A stretch of DNA of 64,000 bases from a virus, in IMG/VR virus record IMGVR_UViG_3300027823_000001, positions 36,096 to 100,095 of that record. One strand, given 5' to 3'. Within the stretch, counting starts at the first letter, position 1. Each line of letters begins with the position of its first letter. The position numbers and the translations under genes are program-made. Below the pieces are notes generated by a model that saw nothing but the letters and a program-made list of their open reading frames with translations, did not search any database and was not told the origin of the DNA. Positions 21,646 to 31,002 of the stretch are shown in pieces.

Positions 21646-23733
21646 ATGGATCTCAACGACATCCCGACGCTCGAACTCGACGTAGAAGAGCCCCTCGACA
21701 AGGGCGATGCGCGTGGTGGGAAATACTACCGTCGCATCCCCAAGGCAGGGGGAGGCTACCGCTACTTCTACACGAAGGCAGCGTACGAGAAAGAGCACGG
21801 GCCCAGCGCACATCTGCATGGGCCCGAGGTGCAACAGCACCGCTTCGATGCTCACGTCGCCACGCCGCACTGGCCCGAGGGCGGAACAAGTCAGCTCGAC
21901 GGCGCTCGGTTCCTCTCCGAGGCCACGCACGCGATGAAAATCAAGGACTACAAGAAGACGAACGAACTCGCCGCGCGCGTGACGCAGCTGCTCGCGCACG
22001 GGGCGCCTGATGGTGTGGTGGACGACGAGAAGTCGTTGCGCAGTGCGTGGCGCAAGCTCAATCCCGGTAGCACGAAGGACGATCTGAACGAGGCCATCGA
22101 TCTCGCCCGCGGCATCCACAAGGGGCAGCGCTTCGTCGTCAGCTCCGATCTGTTCTTCAAGGCCGCAGGTCACAAGTACATCTCGCGCAAGCCGGACGGC
22201 AAGGGCGGCTGGGTCTACAGCTACGCGGACGATGGCGAGCAGATCAAGATCGCAAGCAAGAGGGCGCCATTCGACATCAAGACCCGCGACGGCACCGAGA
22301 GCCGCGAGGGCGTGCACGCTGGCGACTACGCACTGCATCGCGAGAAGGGCTACGGTGGGATGCGGTATCACGTGACTCACAAGCCTTCTGGGATGTCCGT
22401 GGACAGCTCGTTCCATCGCGGTGAGGGTGAAGCCCTACTGCACCATTTCGCGGACCACGGTGGGGGGATCGGCGCAGACATCTCGAACGAAGACCAGCGC
22501 AAGATCACTGCGGCGAAGGTCAGCTTCAAGCACGACTTCGACCACAGGGATGCAAGCAAGCATCGGCGCGCGCCCAAGCTGGAAGCGGGCGAGGCTGTGA
22601 AGTCGATGAGAGGAGAGCGCATGACGAACCTGTCGAAGGGCGCAGGCCACAAGTACACGTCGAAGAAGGCCGATGGACGCGGAGGCTACACGTACATCTA
22701 CGCGCACCCCGAGAGCGGTGAGCAAGTACGGGTGAACACCCACGACGCGCGCGTCAGCAACGACGGGCCTACCACCTTCGCGCATCACCACGTCGATCAG
22801 AAGATCGGGACTGCCGGCGCGCAGATCACCGGGTCAGAGGCGGAGCCTCGACTCCGCGTGGGAGGTGCCGCCGGCACGAGCGATCCACACATTCACTCGA
22901 TGCTCATCGACGCTGCGAAGGACCATCACAAGAGGGCCCTCGCGCAGAGCGCGAAGCGAGCAGCCAAGCAGGGCATGTTCACAACGAAGAAGTCGATGCA
23001 ACACGAAGGAGAGACTGAGATGATGGAGAGCACCCCCCACCTGCGAGCGCAGGTGAAGATGGTCATCGAGCAGATGGATCCGCTGGCGAAGGGCATCTAC
23101 GCCTTCGAGGGCGGCATGAACCAAGCGCCCAAGATCCCCGACGAGTATCTGCTCGCCTACCTCGATGCGTTCATCGAGGAGGCGTTTGAGCACGAGCGCC
23201 GCGAGAAGGGTCACGACGAGAACGCTGTAGTGGTCGGCATCTCGCAGCCTGAGGTCGGCAGTGCAAACGGTGGCATCGGCGGAGACTCCGCCGACTACTG
23301 GGCGCAGTGGGTGTTAAACGAACTCATCACGTACTGCGGCAAGAACGCGAACCTCATGCGCGCCGTCGAGAAGGCGCACGCGAACAAGGACTTCGTGGCG
23401 TCACGGCTGCGCGCGATGGGCCTCGTGAAGCCGTCGATGAACGGTGGCGAGGTCAACGGCGACTTCATGGAGGGCTACCAGTACAGCGAGCAGCAGACCG
23501 CCGCGGGGATCGGCAAGTCGGTCGGCTACGATCGCGGTGCGTTCTCGACCAGCGATGAGTTGCACAAGGCGCTCGAACGCACGCAGAGCATCCGCGCCGA
23601 GGAAGAGGCGACGGTCAAGCTGGAAGACGACGGGATCAACCCGATCGAGATGCTAGCCAACGTCCACCGCGCGCGCTTCAACCTCATGGAGGATGTCTTC
23701 GGGATCGATCTCGGCATGAAGGCGAAGCGCTGA
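21646..23733 (+). CDS. Large virion protein with three HKY-type aromatic motifs, 695 aa
   Basis: ATG at 21646, with a possible -10 hexamer TAGGAT nine bases upstream. The 695-aa protein has three copies of the motif family shared with its neighbours: KYYRRIPKAGGGYRYFY near residue 26, GHKYISRKPDGKGGWVYSY near 175 and GHKYTSKKADGRGGYTYIY near 335. Between them are charged helical segments and a His-rich stretch (HHVDQKIGTAGAQ). The C-terminal 200 residues look helical with a possible compact domain (DYWAQWVLNELITYCGKN). No catalytic motif is evident. It lies directly before the portal gene. It is probably packaged in the capsid; this is inferred from context and shared motifs. Confidence 0.6.
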   Translation: MDLNDIPTLELDVEEPLDKGDARGGKYYRRIPKAGGGYRYFYTKAAYEKEHGPSAHLHGPEVQQHRFDAHVATPHWPEGGTSQLDGARFLSEATHAMKIKDYKKTNELAARVTQLLAHGAPDGVVDDEKSLRSAWRKLNPGSTKDDLNEAIDLARGIHKGQRFVVSSDLFFKAAGHKYISRKPDGKGGWVYSYADDGEQIKIASKRAPFDIKTRDGTESREGVHAGDYALHREKGYGGMRYHVTHKPSGMSVDSSFHRGEGEALLHHFADHGGGIGADISNEDQRKITAAKVSFKHDFDHRDASKHRRAPKLEAGEAVKSMRGERMTNLSKGAGHKYTSKKADGRGGYTYIYAHPESGEQVRVNTHDARVSNDGPTTFAHHHVDQKIGTAGAQITGSEAEPRLRVGGAAGTSDPHIHSMLIDAAKDHHKRALAQSAKRAAKQGMFTTKKSMQHEGETEMMESTPHLRAQVKMVIEQMDPLAKGIYAFEGGMNQAPKIPDEYLLAYLDAFIEEAFEHERREKGHDENAVVVGISQPEVGSANGGIGGDSADYWAQWVLNELITYCGKNANLMRAVEKAHANKDFVASRLRAMGLVKPSMNGGEVNGDFMEGYQYSEQQTAAGIGKSVGYDRGAFSTSDELHKALERTQSIRAEEEATVKLEDDGINPIEMLANVHRARFNLMEDVFGIDLGMKAKR

Positions 23734-23747
23734 AGCGCGAGAGGCTG

Positions 23748-23759
23748 TAGGCTCCGCAC
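23748..23759 (+). promoter_or_regulatory. Possible -10 element before the portal gene
   Basis: TAGGCT at 23748-23753 is followed by exactly six bases and the ATG at 23760, the same spacing as at 5955, 12592 and 15200, but without the CATCG part. No good ribosome-binding site is at the usual place. Inference from spacing only. Confidence 0.3.
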
Positions 23760-25547
23760 ATGGGATTCTTCGACGACATCCGTTCCGGCATCGGTGGCGC
23801 CTTCCGCAACCTCGGCGACTCGCTGGGAGGCGGAGGCTCTGACGTGTCTGCCGAGGACATGCAGAAGGCCATGGCAGGCGCAGGGCTCGCCGCAGACGGA
23901 TCTGGCGGCATGCCCGAGCCGACTGACGAGAAGCCACGCGCTCTCTTCCACGACCCTTACAGCGTCGTCGACTGGGGCGGATGGCGCGAGCGTCCATCGT
24001 CTCTGACGTACGAGACGCTGCGTCAGATGACGCTGAAGAACACCGTGATCGCTGCGCTGATCACGCTGCGCTGCAATCAGGTCGCGCAGTTCGCACGCCC
24101 GCAGCAAGGGAAGTACGATCGCGGCTATCGCGTGATCAAGCGAGACAGGCGCGACCGCTGGAAGAGCATGACGCCCGTCGAGCAGAAGCGGGCGAACGCG
24201 ATCGAGCGGATGATCGAGACCACTGGCATTCTCGGCGACGACGAGCGCGCAGCGGACCGCGACAGCTTCGCGCTTTTCTGCAAGAAGGCCGTGCGCGACA
24301 TCCTCACTTACGACCAGTGGTGCTTCGAGAAGCAGCGCGACCGTCGTGGGATGGTCTCACGCTTCATCGCACTGCCGAGTGAGACGCTGCGCCCCGCAGT
24401 GGCGGATACCGAGCACCTCAGCGCGGAAGACCTGCACTCACGCGTGGCCTACGTGCAGGTCTACGAAGACTCTGTGATCGCCGAGTTCTCTCCCGAGGAT
24501 CTTGCGTGGTGCATCATGAACCCGCGCAGCGATCTGCGCGTGAACGGCTTCGGCTTCTCGCCTGTCGAACAGCTAATGCATCTGGTGACCGCGTGGTTGT
24601 TCGGGTTCGAATACAACCAGCGCTTCTTCTCGCAGGGCTCGGCGATCAAAGGCATCCTGAACATCAAGGGCGCCATTCCCGATCGGCAGCTCCGCGCGTT
24701 CCGACGCATGTGGTACTCCCAGGTGACCGGCGTCACGAACGCGTGGCGCACTCCCATCTTGAACTCCGAAGACATCCAGTGGCAGTCGCTGCATTCGACG
24801 AACCGTGAGATGGAGTTCAGCTCGTGGATGGACTGGCTGACCAAGCTCACATGCGCGGTGTACGGAGCCGATCCCGTCGAGATCAACTTCCAGTTCGGCA
24901 ACACGGGGCAGTCGCATTCCATGAACGAGGGTAAGCAGGAATCGAAGCTCACCGAGTCGAAGGACAAGGGACTGCGCCCGCTGATGGACCACATCACGGA
25001 GAACCTGAATCGTCATCTCGTGTGGGAGATCGAGGAAGACTTCGAGTTCGCGTACGTGGGCCTCGACTCCGGCGATGAGGAGAAGGAGCGTGAAGCGCGT
25101 ATCAAGGAAGTGGGCGCCTACCGCATGGTCGATGAGGTGCGCGCGGATGACGAGCTACCTCCGCTCGCGGACGGCATGGGCCAGTGCGTGAACAATCCGA
25201 CGTGGCTCCAGTTCTCGCAGGCGAAGCAGCAAGAGAAGCAGGCGGCTGATCAGCAGGCCGCTGCCGCCGCAGGTATGGATCCTGGGGCAGCCGCGCCACC
25301 TGGAGGGTCTGCCGGCGGACCGGACGGGTTCGAGGGCACAGACGACGACGATGGCGCGCCAGAGCCGCCTGATGAGGAAGAGCTGCAAGCGGGTGACGTG
25401 GACGACGAGATGCCCCCTGAGGCACAGCTCGAACGTGCCATGCGCAACGTGCGCGATGTGGATCGCCTGCTGAAGAGCGTGTCTCGCCGCAAGTCGCGAG
25501 GTAGGATGCTGATCGAAGTCGATCTGGACGAAGGAGACCTGCGATGA
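23760..25547 (+). CDS. Portal protein
   Basis: The dodecameric channel through which DNA enters and leaves the capsid. The 595-aa protein shows the phage portal (HK97/SPP1-like) course: RALFHDPYSVVDWGG, then DILTYDQWCFEKQRD, the clip and stem region with NPRSDLRVNGFGFSPVEQ (a strongly conserved portal phrase), QRFFSQGSAIKGIL, and GNTGQSHSMNEGKQE near the C-terminal crown. The last 110 residues are an acidic, Pro/Ala-rich tail. It lies between large capsid-internal protein candidates rather than directly next to the terminase, which is unusual but not rare. Confidence 0.92.
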   Translation: MGFFDDIRSGIGGAFRNLGDSLGGGGSDVSAEDMQKAMAGAGLAADGSGGMPEPTDEKPRALFHDPYSVVDWGGWRERPSSLTYETLRQMTLKNTVIAALITLRCNQVAQFARPQQGKYDRGYRVIKRDRRDRWKSMTPVEQKRANAIERMIETTGILGDDERAADRDSFALFCKKAVRDILTYDQWCFEKQRDRRGMVSRFIALPSETLRPAVADTEHLSAEDLHSRVAYVQVYEDSVIAEFSPEDLAWCIMNPRSDLRVNGFGFSPVEQLMHLVTAWLFGFEYNQRFFSQGSAIKGILNIKGAIPDRQLRAFRRMWYSQVTGVTNAWRTPILNSEDIQWQSLHSTNREMEFSSWMDWLTKLTCAVYGADPVEINFQFGNTGQSHSMNEGKQESKLTESKDKGLRPLMDHITENLNRHLVWEIEEDFEFAYVGLDSGDEEKEREARIKEVGAYRMVDEVRADDELPPLADGMGQCVNNPTWLQFSQAKQQEKQAADQQAAAAAGMDPGAAAPPGGSAGGPDGFEGTDDDDGAPEPPDEEELQAGDVDDEMPPEAQLERAMRNVRDVDRLLKSVSRRKSRGRMLIEVDLDEGDLR

Positions 25548-25957
25548 GCTTGCGTACGAAGGTAGACATTCAGGTCGCCGTCGGGTTCGACAACGACCTG
25601 GACGACACGGGGTTCGAGCGCGCACTCACCGAACTGCTCGACACCACCGAGCGCTTGGTGACGCAGACGATCTCGCTGGCCGCAGCCGAGACCGACTACG
25701 AGGTCAGCTTCGCCGACGTGGCCGAAGCGCGACTGATCTACATCGAGGCCGACGGTGCGTTGACGTACCGCATCGGCTTCAACGGATCGGAGCGCGCACT
25801 GGTGCCGATGGCCCCTACCGCGAGTACGCAGCTCTCGACGCTCAAGGCGTACTCGCTTGCGACCGAGGTCGCCGCGCCGCCCCTCTACCTCACCAACCCG
25901 AGCAGTACCGACGCCCGCAAGGTGAAGGTATGTATCGTCGGCGACCTCACGACGTGA
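25544..25957 (+). CDS. Probable virion structural protein, 137 aa
   Basis: The ATG overlaps the portal stop (ATGA). The protein begins MSLRTKVDIQVAVGFDNDLD and is beta-rich: SFADVAEARLIYIEADGALT, YRIGFNGSERALVPM, KVKVCIVGDLTT. It looks like a small jelly-roll or head-spike/decoration protein. No enzyme motif. Coupling to the portal suggests equal timing rather than a portal-binding role. Confidence 0.55.
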   Translation: MSLRTKVDIQVAVGFDNDLDDTGFERALTELLDTTERLVTQTISLAAAETDYEVSFADVAEARLIYIEADGALTYRIGFNGSERALVPMAPTASTQLSTLKAYSLATEVAAPPLYLTNPSSTDARKVKVCIVGDLTT

Positions 25958-25960
25958 TCG

Positions 25961-27775
25961 GTGAACGAACCCAACGAGCACAAGCCTGGATGTGAGCCAG
26001 GGTGCGAGCACGATCACTCAGCGGGTCGTGCGCGGGTACGCATCGACGCGCCTGAAGGCACTGACCCGCTGTTGCTCGCGCAGGTCGTGCTTGGTCGGCA
26101 GTGGTTGGTGAAGGCGGAGCGCCGAGAGAGCGACAACCCGTTCGAGGTGCACAAGCCGCTTGGTGAGATGTACGATCTCGCCGTTGGTGAGTACCGCGCG
26201 CAGTACACGCGCATGCTCGCGCGCATCGATCGTTACGTCGCGCGGCACACGACGTTGACCAAGGCGACGCGCCAGCGCGCGCTGTTCACGGTGACACAGC
26301 TTCAGGAGCTGGCGCAGATCATCCGCGACCACCACACGGCGATCGCAATCGGCTTCTTCGGTGAGACGAGCGTGCCTCCCGCTGAAGTGCAGCGACTCGT
26401 TGCGATGAACATTCTCCCCAAGGCTGCGCTTGGGATCATCGACGACGCGTTCGCGTACGGGCAGCTGCTCGCAGCTATCAACGCGCAAGTGGAGCGCGGC
26501 GTCACGCGCATCCCCGAGATGACTCTGACCAACATCAAGAAACGCTTGAAGTCACGCCCGCTGCCACTCACCACAGGTGAGGAGATGGCGCGTGAGTGGG
26601 CACGTCAGAGCGCAGCCACGCACGTTCGCGGGCTCGGCAACCGCGTCGCTCACGACTTCGAGACAACGGCGATCGAAGCAGACCGCGCGTTGCAGCAACG
26701 GATGCAGAACGCAATACGAGAGACGCTCGACGCGAACATCGAGCGCGCCGAGACGTGGCGCAAGCTCAAGAGCGACCTCGGACACAAGACCGACGACTGG
26801 GCTCGCGACTTCGGGCGGATCGCCGCGACTGAGAAGACGCGAGCGATGCAGGAGGGGCAGGTGCAAGCGCTGGTCAAGCGCGAAGGCGACCCGAAGCACG
26901 TGCTCGTCGCGAAGATCCCGACGCCCGCTGCGTGTGACCACTGCGTGCGCCTGCATCTCACATCAGGCGTAGGCTCACGCCCCCGCGTCTTCCGGCTCGC
27001 TGACTTGCAGTCGAACGGCTCGAACGTAGGGCGCAAAGCGCGTGAGTGGAAAGCCGTTGTCGGGCCCACGCATCCGTGGTGCGAGTGCGCGTTGGTGCAT
27101 GTACCGGAGGGCTGGGGCTTCGACTCGACAGGCAACCTCGTACCCAAGCGCGCGCGCAAGTCGTGGACGCTGGACCACGATCTGAGCAAGGCGCTCTCCT
27201 ACGGTGACTCGGTGCCCGAAGCGCTCACGGTGCGCGTCGGCGATCCTGAACGCCTCGCGGTGATCGATGATGTGATCGCGCGGACACCGAAGACACTGTT
27301 CACGCGCAAGACGGGCGTCACGCTCATCACCACCGATCACCCGACGCAGAACTCACACCTCGACGATCACGACTTCGCGTACTGGACAGGTAACGAGATC
27401 CGCTTGATGCAAAACCTCCCGCTGGAGAAGCTGAGGGCAGTGCTCGAACACGAGATCGGGCACACGCCGAACGTCTATCTGTTCCACAGGTTCGGCAGCA
27501 TCGCGAAGGTGCGCGCGTGGCACGAGCATCTCTTCAAGATCGGCAACGAAGAGGGTCACGTCAGCGACTATGCATCGAAGCTCGCGATCGAGTGCGCTGC
27601 TGAGGTCACGAGGATGTACCTCTACGACCGCGCAAACCTCATGTTGAACTTCCCGCGGCAGTTCACGTGGGTCCATCGCTACTACAAGCCGCTCATCCGA
27701 CGCGTCTCGCAGCGCACGATGCCGAACCCCGCAGCGACGCAGCTACTACCCAAGCAAGCGAGGCTCGACCAATGA
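25961..27775 (+). CDS. MuF-type head protein fused to a zincin metallopeptidase
   Basis: GTG start three bases after the previous stop. The 604-aa protein has a helical N-terminus, then a MuF-type domain with ACDHCVRLH (C325, C328) and PTHPWCECAL (H371, C374, C376), the conserved Cys/His set of Mu gpF-like head proteins. Downstream, RAVLEHEIGHTPN (HEIGH at 497-501) is a zinc-metallopeptidase helix, with a possible third ligand in LAIECAAEVTRMY. MuF proteins fused to C-terminal effector domains are known from polyvalent proteins of phages and may be injected with the DNA. The protease target is unknown. Confidence 0.8.
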   Translation: MNEPNEHKPGCEPGCEHDHSAGRARVRIDAPEGTDPLLLAQVVLGRQWLVKAERRESDNPFEVHKPLGEMYDLAVGEYRAQYTRMLARIDRYVARHTTLTKATRQRALFTVTQLQELAQIIRDHHTAIAIGFFGETSVPPAEVQRLVAMNILPKAALGIIDDAFAYGQLLAAINAQVERGVTRIPEMTLTNIKKRLKSRPLPLTTGEEMAREWARQSAATHVRGLGNRVAHDFETTAIEADRALQQRMQNAIRETLDANIERAETWRKLKSDLGHKTDDWARDFGRIAATEKTRAMQEGQVQALVKREGDPKHVLVAKIPTPAACDHCVRLHLTSGVGSRPRVFRLADLQSNGSNVGRKAREWKAVVGPTHPWCECALVHVPEGWGFDSTGNLVPKRARKSWTLDHDLSKALSYGDSVPEALTVRVGDPERLAVIDDVIARTPKTLFTRKTGVTLITTDHPTQNSHLDDHDFAYWTGNEIRLMQNLPLEKLRAVLEHEIGHTPNVYLFHRFGSIAKVRAWHEHLFKIGNEEGHVSDYASKLAIECAAEVTRMYLYDRANLMLNFPRQFTWVHRYYKPLIRRVSQRTMPNPAATQLLPKQARLDQ

Positions 27776-30700
27776 GGTACATCATTCCTGAGCTGGCCAA
27801 AGCAGCTCGCAAGCTGCACGGGCGCTGCGAAGTGCACGGCATGCAGATCAGCATCGAGAACGCGAAGGGCTCGACGCGACACTGGTACGACGAGCACGAC
27901 AACGAGACGGGCTCGACGCTCATGTCCAACGACTACGGCTACATCCGCGGCACGCTCGGCATCGATGCCAATCACGTCGATGCCTACGTCGGTCCGTACC
28001 CTGAGAGTACGACCGTCTTCATCGTGACTCAGATGCGGAAGCCCGACTTCTCGGAGGTCGATGAACAGAAAGTCATGCTCGGCTTCCACAGCGCGAAGAA
28101 GGCGAAGGCCGCATACCTCGCGCACTACGACGACGCGCGCTTCTTCGGCAGCATGAAGGCGATGAACGTTCAAGCGTTCAAGCGGAAGGTGTTCGACAGG
28201 AACAACCACGGCGGCCTCGTGAAGGCCGTCTCCCACAAGTACACCTCCAAGAAGGCTGACGGTAAGGGAGGCTGGACCTACGAGTACGCTCCAGGCTCGC
28301 GCGAGCACGTGAGCGCTGCAATGGACGCGATCGAGGCGAAGCACGGCGTGTCGTTGAGCGTGGGCCATCATCAAGGCGATGTGCTGACGCTCTCCAAGGT
28401 CGTCGTTCCGAAAGAGCTGCGCAGTACAGGCATCGGATCGAAGGTCATGCAGGAGCTGCACGAGTACGCCGACAAGCACGGCAAGACTGTCGCGCTCACA
28501 CCATCGTCAGACTTCGGAGGCAGCAAGGCGCGCCTTCGCGAGTTCTACAAGAGGCACGGTTACGTGGACAACAAGGGACGCAACAAAGACTTCGCGATCA
28601 GCGACGCGATGTATCGACCTCTCGCGAAAGCACGCATGACCATCGGCGCGCTCGCGTTGTTCTCCAAAGCCAACATGCCTCCCGGTAGTGGCTGGACCGC
28701 GATCCCCGGAGGCAAACGCGGCGGCTACCGCAAGCGCAAAGGTGCAGGCTGGGACTACTGGTATCCCGATGGCCACACCCACGAGGCCTCGCCGCCGAAG
28801 TACAGCGATGCCGACTTCAGCAACGGCGCGTTCGACAAGGATGCGACGCACTGGAAGTGGAAGCAGACCAACGGCGAGCTGAAGGCGTGGACCGCAGGGG
28901 GCATCGACCCTCAGTCACACGCCCCCGTGAAGACAGGCGGGCGCTTCGCGAAGCTCTACCAGATCCACGTTGCAGAAGACCCGAAGCACCCTGGCTTCGC
29001 GGTGCTTAAGGACGTGACGACGGGCGAGCTGACCATGATGCAGCACAACCGCATCTACCCCGTCGAGTATGGTCTGCCGAGCAAGCGGGTCCAGGCGCCT
29101 CCAGAGGGCCCCAAGGCGCCGTGGGTGCCTGGTACGTCAGGCGCAACCGTGAGGCCGTCCAGCGGGCGCGCAGCGGCCGGCAAGAGGGCTCCTGTGTTCG
29201 AGGGCTCGCGGGCGAACGAAGGAACTGGCCTGCACGCGATCGAGACCGGCGTCTATCCGATGGCATCGATCGAGCGCTGGGAGATGCAGGAGGACGGCAC
29301 CAAGAAGAAGATCAAGCTGGAAGCGATCGGCGTGCCCGACCACGGCAAGAACCTGCTGGTGAAAGAGTTCGAGCCGTTGATCGCAGGCACGGCCAAAACC
29401 ATCGCGAAGAAGTACGCACTTCAGATGCAGTACGAACGTGGCACCCGCGGGCAACACTCGACGAACGTCACGCTCGCAGAGCTTCAGCGCGCAGGTATCG
29501 AAGGCATGCTGGACGCGATCGAGCGCTACGACGCGAAGGGACCGTTCGCTTCGCACGCGAGGCAGTTCGTGACCGATCACATCAGACTCGCAGCTGCGCG
29601 CGAACGACTCGGCGGTGTGACTCTGCCTATGCGGCACCAGCGCAACCTCGGGCGGTACATCGCAGCACGCGCACAAGCGTCGAAGGACCTCGGTGTGGAT
29701 GACCCGTCACCCGATCAGGTGGCGCCGTACTTCAGGCTGCTCAAGAGGCACCTGCATCCTCAGCTCTCAGGCGCGCAGGCCAACGAAGCGGTGCCTGCGT
29801 CCGCCTACAAGATCGCAGCCGCGCACGAGGGTACGCCTGGAGCCGTGAAGCGCTCGACGGGTGAGCGCACTGGCGATCAGCCCGCACACGTTCAGCGGGA
29901 CACGATCACGCATCCCGGCAAGCTCGAATGGACCCACCTCTACGACTCGTTCCTCAAGGGGCAGTCGAGCGCGAGCGAGCTGTTCGATGAGGACAAGTTC
30001 GCGCTGCCTGGTCTCGGCATGGGTCTCGGTTACTCACCAGAGGAGCGCGTCGCGATCCGTCAGTCCGTGCAGGTCGCGCTCGACTCGCTCGCGGACTTCT
30101 CGTTCGCCTCGCCGGGTCGAACGAAGGTCACCTACAAGGGCGATGCGGGAGAGATGCTGACGCTGCGTCTCGGGCTGCGCGGCGACGACGAGATGAGCGT
30201 CGCGCAGATCGCGAGCCAAGTGCCCATCTTCGCGAACGGTAAGCAGCTCGGGCAGCGTGCGGCCGAAGGCGCCGTTGCTGAGATGCTTGAACACGCAGTG
30301 GAGCACGCGCGCGAAGCAACCATCGGTCGCGACGCGAAGGTGTTGATGGAGCGCGCAGAAGAGCGCCTCGTTGCGCCTGTCGAGGTTCCCCACGGACCGA
30401 CGTGGCACGAAGTCGTGCGCAAGCGCGCCGATGCGGTGACGCCTCAGCAGGTCGCGGAGTACCGCGGCGCAGAGAAGGCACGCCTCGGTGACTTGCTCTC
30501 GCGTTCGCAAGAGCGCGCAGACCAAGCGCGCGAGAGCGACAAGGCCATGCACGCGCTGTCACTGCGTGGCGCGCAGGAAGCCATGCGCCGCATCGAGCGC
30601 ATGGGCGAGGACGAGATCCGACTCAAGATCGCGCAGCGCCCTTCGCCCGAGACGGCGGAGATGCGGCGGCTCATGACGCAGAGCGTGGCAGTGGACATGC

Positions 30701-31002
30701 CCGCGCCGCGAGGTCGCGAGTACGGACACGCGATGATGACCATGACCGACCTCGGCACGGGCGCGCAGCGCAACGTCAGAGTGCGAACGCTGCGCGACCT
30801 CCGGCACGCAGAGGACCGCGAGTTGGAGAAGTCGGAGCGCGCGAAGTCAGATGCTACGCTCACCACCGGCATGCTCCACGAAGCTATCAACTTCCCCCGC
30901 ACCATGAGGCTGCTCGTAGCCCCTGATGCACAGCTTGCGTCCGCGCCCACGATCGCGCGCCGCACCGTGGAACTTCTCTCAGGGCTCGGAGACGTGCGAT
31001 GA
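27772..31002 (+). CDS. Polyvalent protein: pyrophosphatase-like, GNAT and sigma-70 regions 2-3-4
   Basis: The ATG overlaps the previous stop; 1076 aa. Domains in order: (1) residues ~25-145, a pyrophosphatase-like (InPase) domain of polyvalent proteins, with YGYIRGTLGIDANHVDAYVG (55-74) and KVMLGFHSAKKAKAAYLAHY; (2) 154-175, HKYTSKKADGKGGWTYEYA; (3) ~175-285, GNAT acetyltransferase with ELRSTGIGSKVM and LREFYKRHGYV (255-265); (4) 312-334, GGYRKRKGAGWDYWYPDG; (5) ~524-612, sigma-70 region 2: LLVKEFEPLIAGTAKTIAKK, then LAELQRAGIEGMLDAIERYD and FASHARQFVTDHIRLAAARE; (6) ~613-655, region 3-like VTLPMRHQRNLGRYI...GVDDPSPDQVA; (7) ~764-845, region 4-like VALDSLADF...EMLTLRLGLRGDDEMSVAQI. The sigma regions are well spaced and in order. 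Probably packaged and injected. Confidence 0.72.
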   Translation: MRYIIPELAKAARKLHGRCEVHGMQISIENAKGSTRHWYDEHDNETGSTLMSNDYGYIRGTLGIDANHVDAYVGPYPESTTVFIVTQMRKPDFSEVDEQKVMLGFHSAKKAKAAYLAHYDDARFFGSMKAMNVQAFKRKVFDRNNHGGLVKAVSHKYTSKKADGKGGWTYEYAPGSREHVSAAMDAIEAKHGVSLSVGHHQGDVLTLSKVVVPKELRSTGIGSKVMQELHEYADKHGKTVALTPSSDFGGSKARLREFYKRHGYVDNKGRNKDFAISDAMYRPLAKARMTIGALALFSKANMPPGSGWTAIPGGKRGGYRKRKGAGWDYWYPDGHTHEASPPKYSDADFSNGAFDKDATHWKWKQTNGELKAWTAGGIDPQSHAPVKTGGRFAKLYQIHVAEDPKHPGFAVLKDVTTGELTMMQHNRIYPVEYGLPSKRVQAPPEGPKAPWVPGTSGATVRPSSGRAAAGKRAPVFEGSRANEGTGLHAIETGVYPMASIERWEMQEDGTKKKIKLEAIGVPDHGKNLLVKEFEPLIAGTAKTIAKKYALQMQYERGTRGQHSTNVTLAELQRAGIEGMLDAIERYDAKGPFASHARQFVTDHIRLAAARERLGGVTLPMRHQRNLGRYIAARAQASKDLGVDDPSPDQVAPYFRLLKRHLHPQLSGAQANEAVPASAYKIAAAHEGTPGAVKRSTGERTGDQPAHVQRDTITHPGKLEWTHLYDSFLKGQSSASELFDEDKFALPGLGMGLGYSPEERVAIRQSVQVALDSLADFSFASPGRTKVTYKGDAGEMLTLRLGLRGDDEMSVAQIASQVPIFANGKQLGQRAAEGAVAEMLEHAVEHAREATIGRDAKVLMERAEERLVAPVEVPHGPTWHEVVRKRADAVTPQQVAEYRGAEKARLGDLLSRSQERADQARESDKAMHALSLRGAQEAMRRIERMGEDEIRLKIAQRPSPETAEMRRLMTQSVAVDMPAPRGREYGHAMMTMTDLGTGAQRNVRVRTLRDLRHAEDRELEKSERAKSDATLTTGMLHEAINFPRTMRLLVAPDAQLASAPTIARRTVELLSGLGDVR

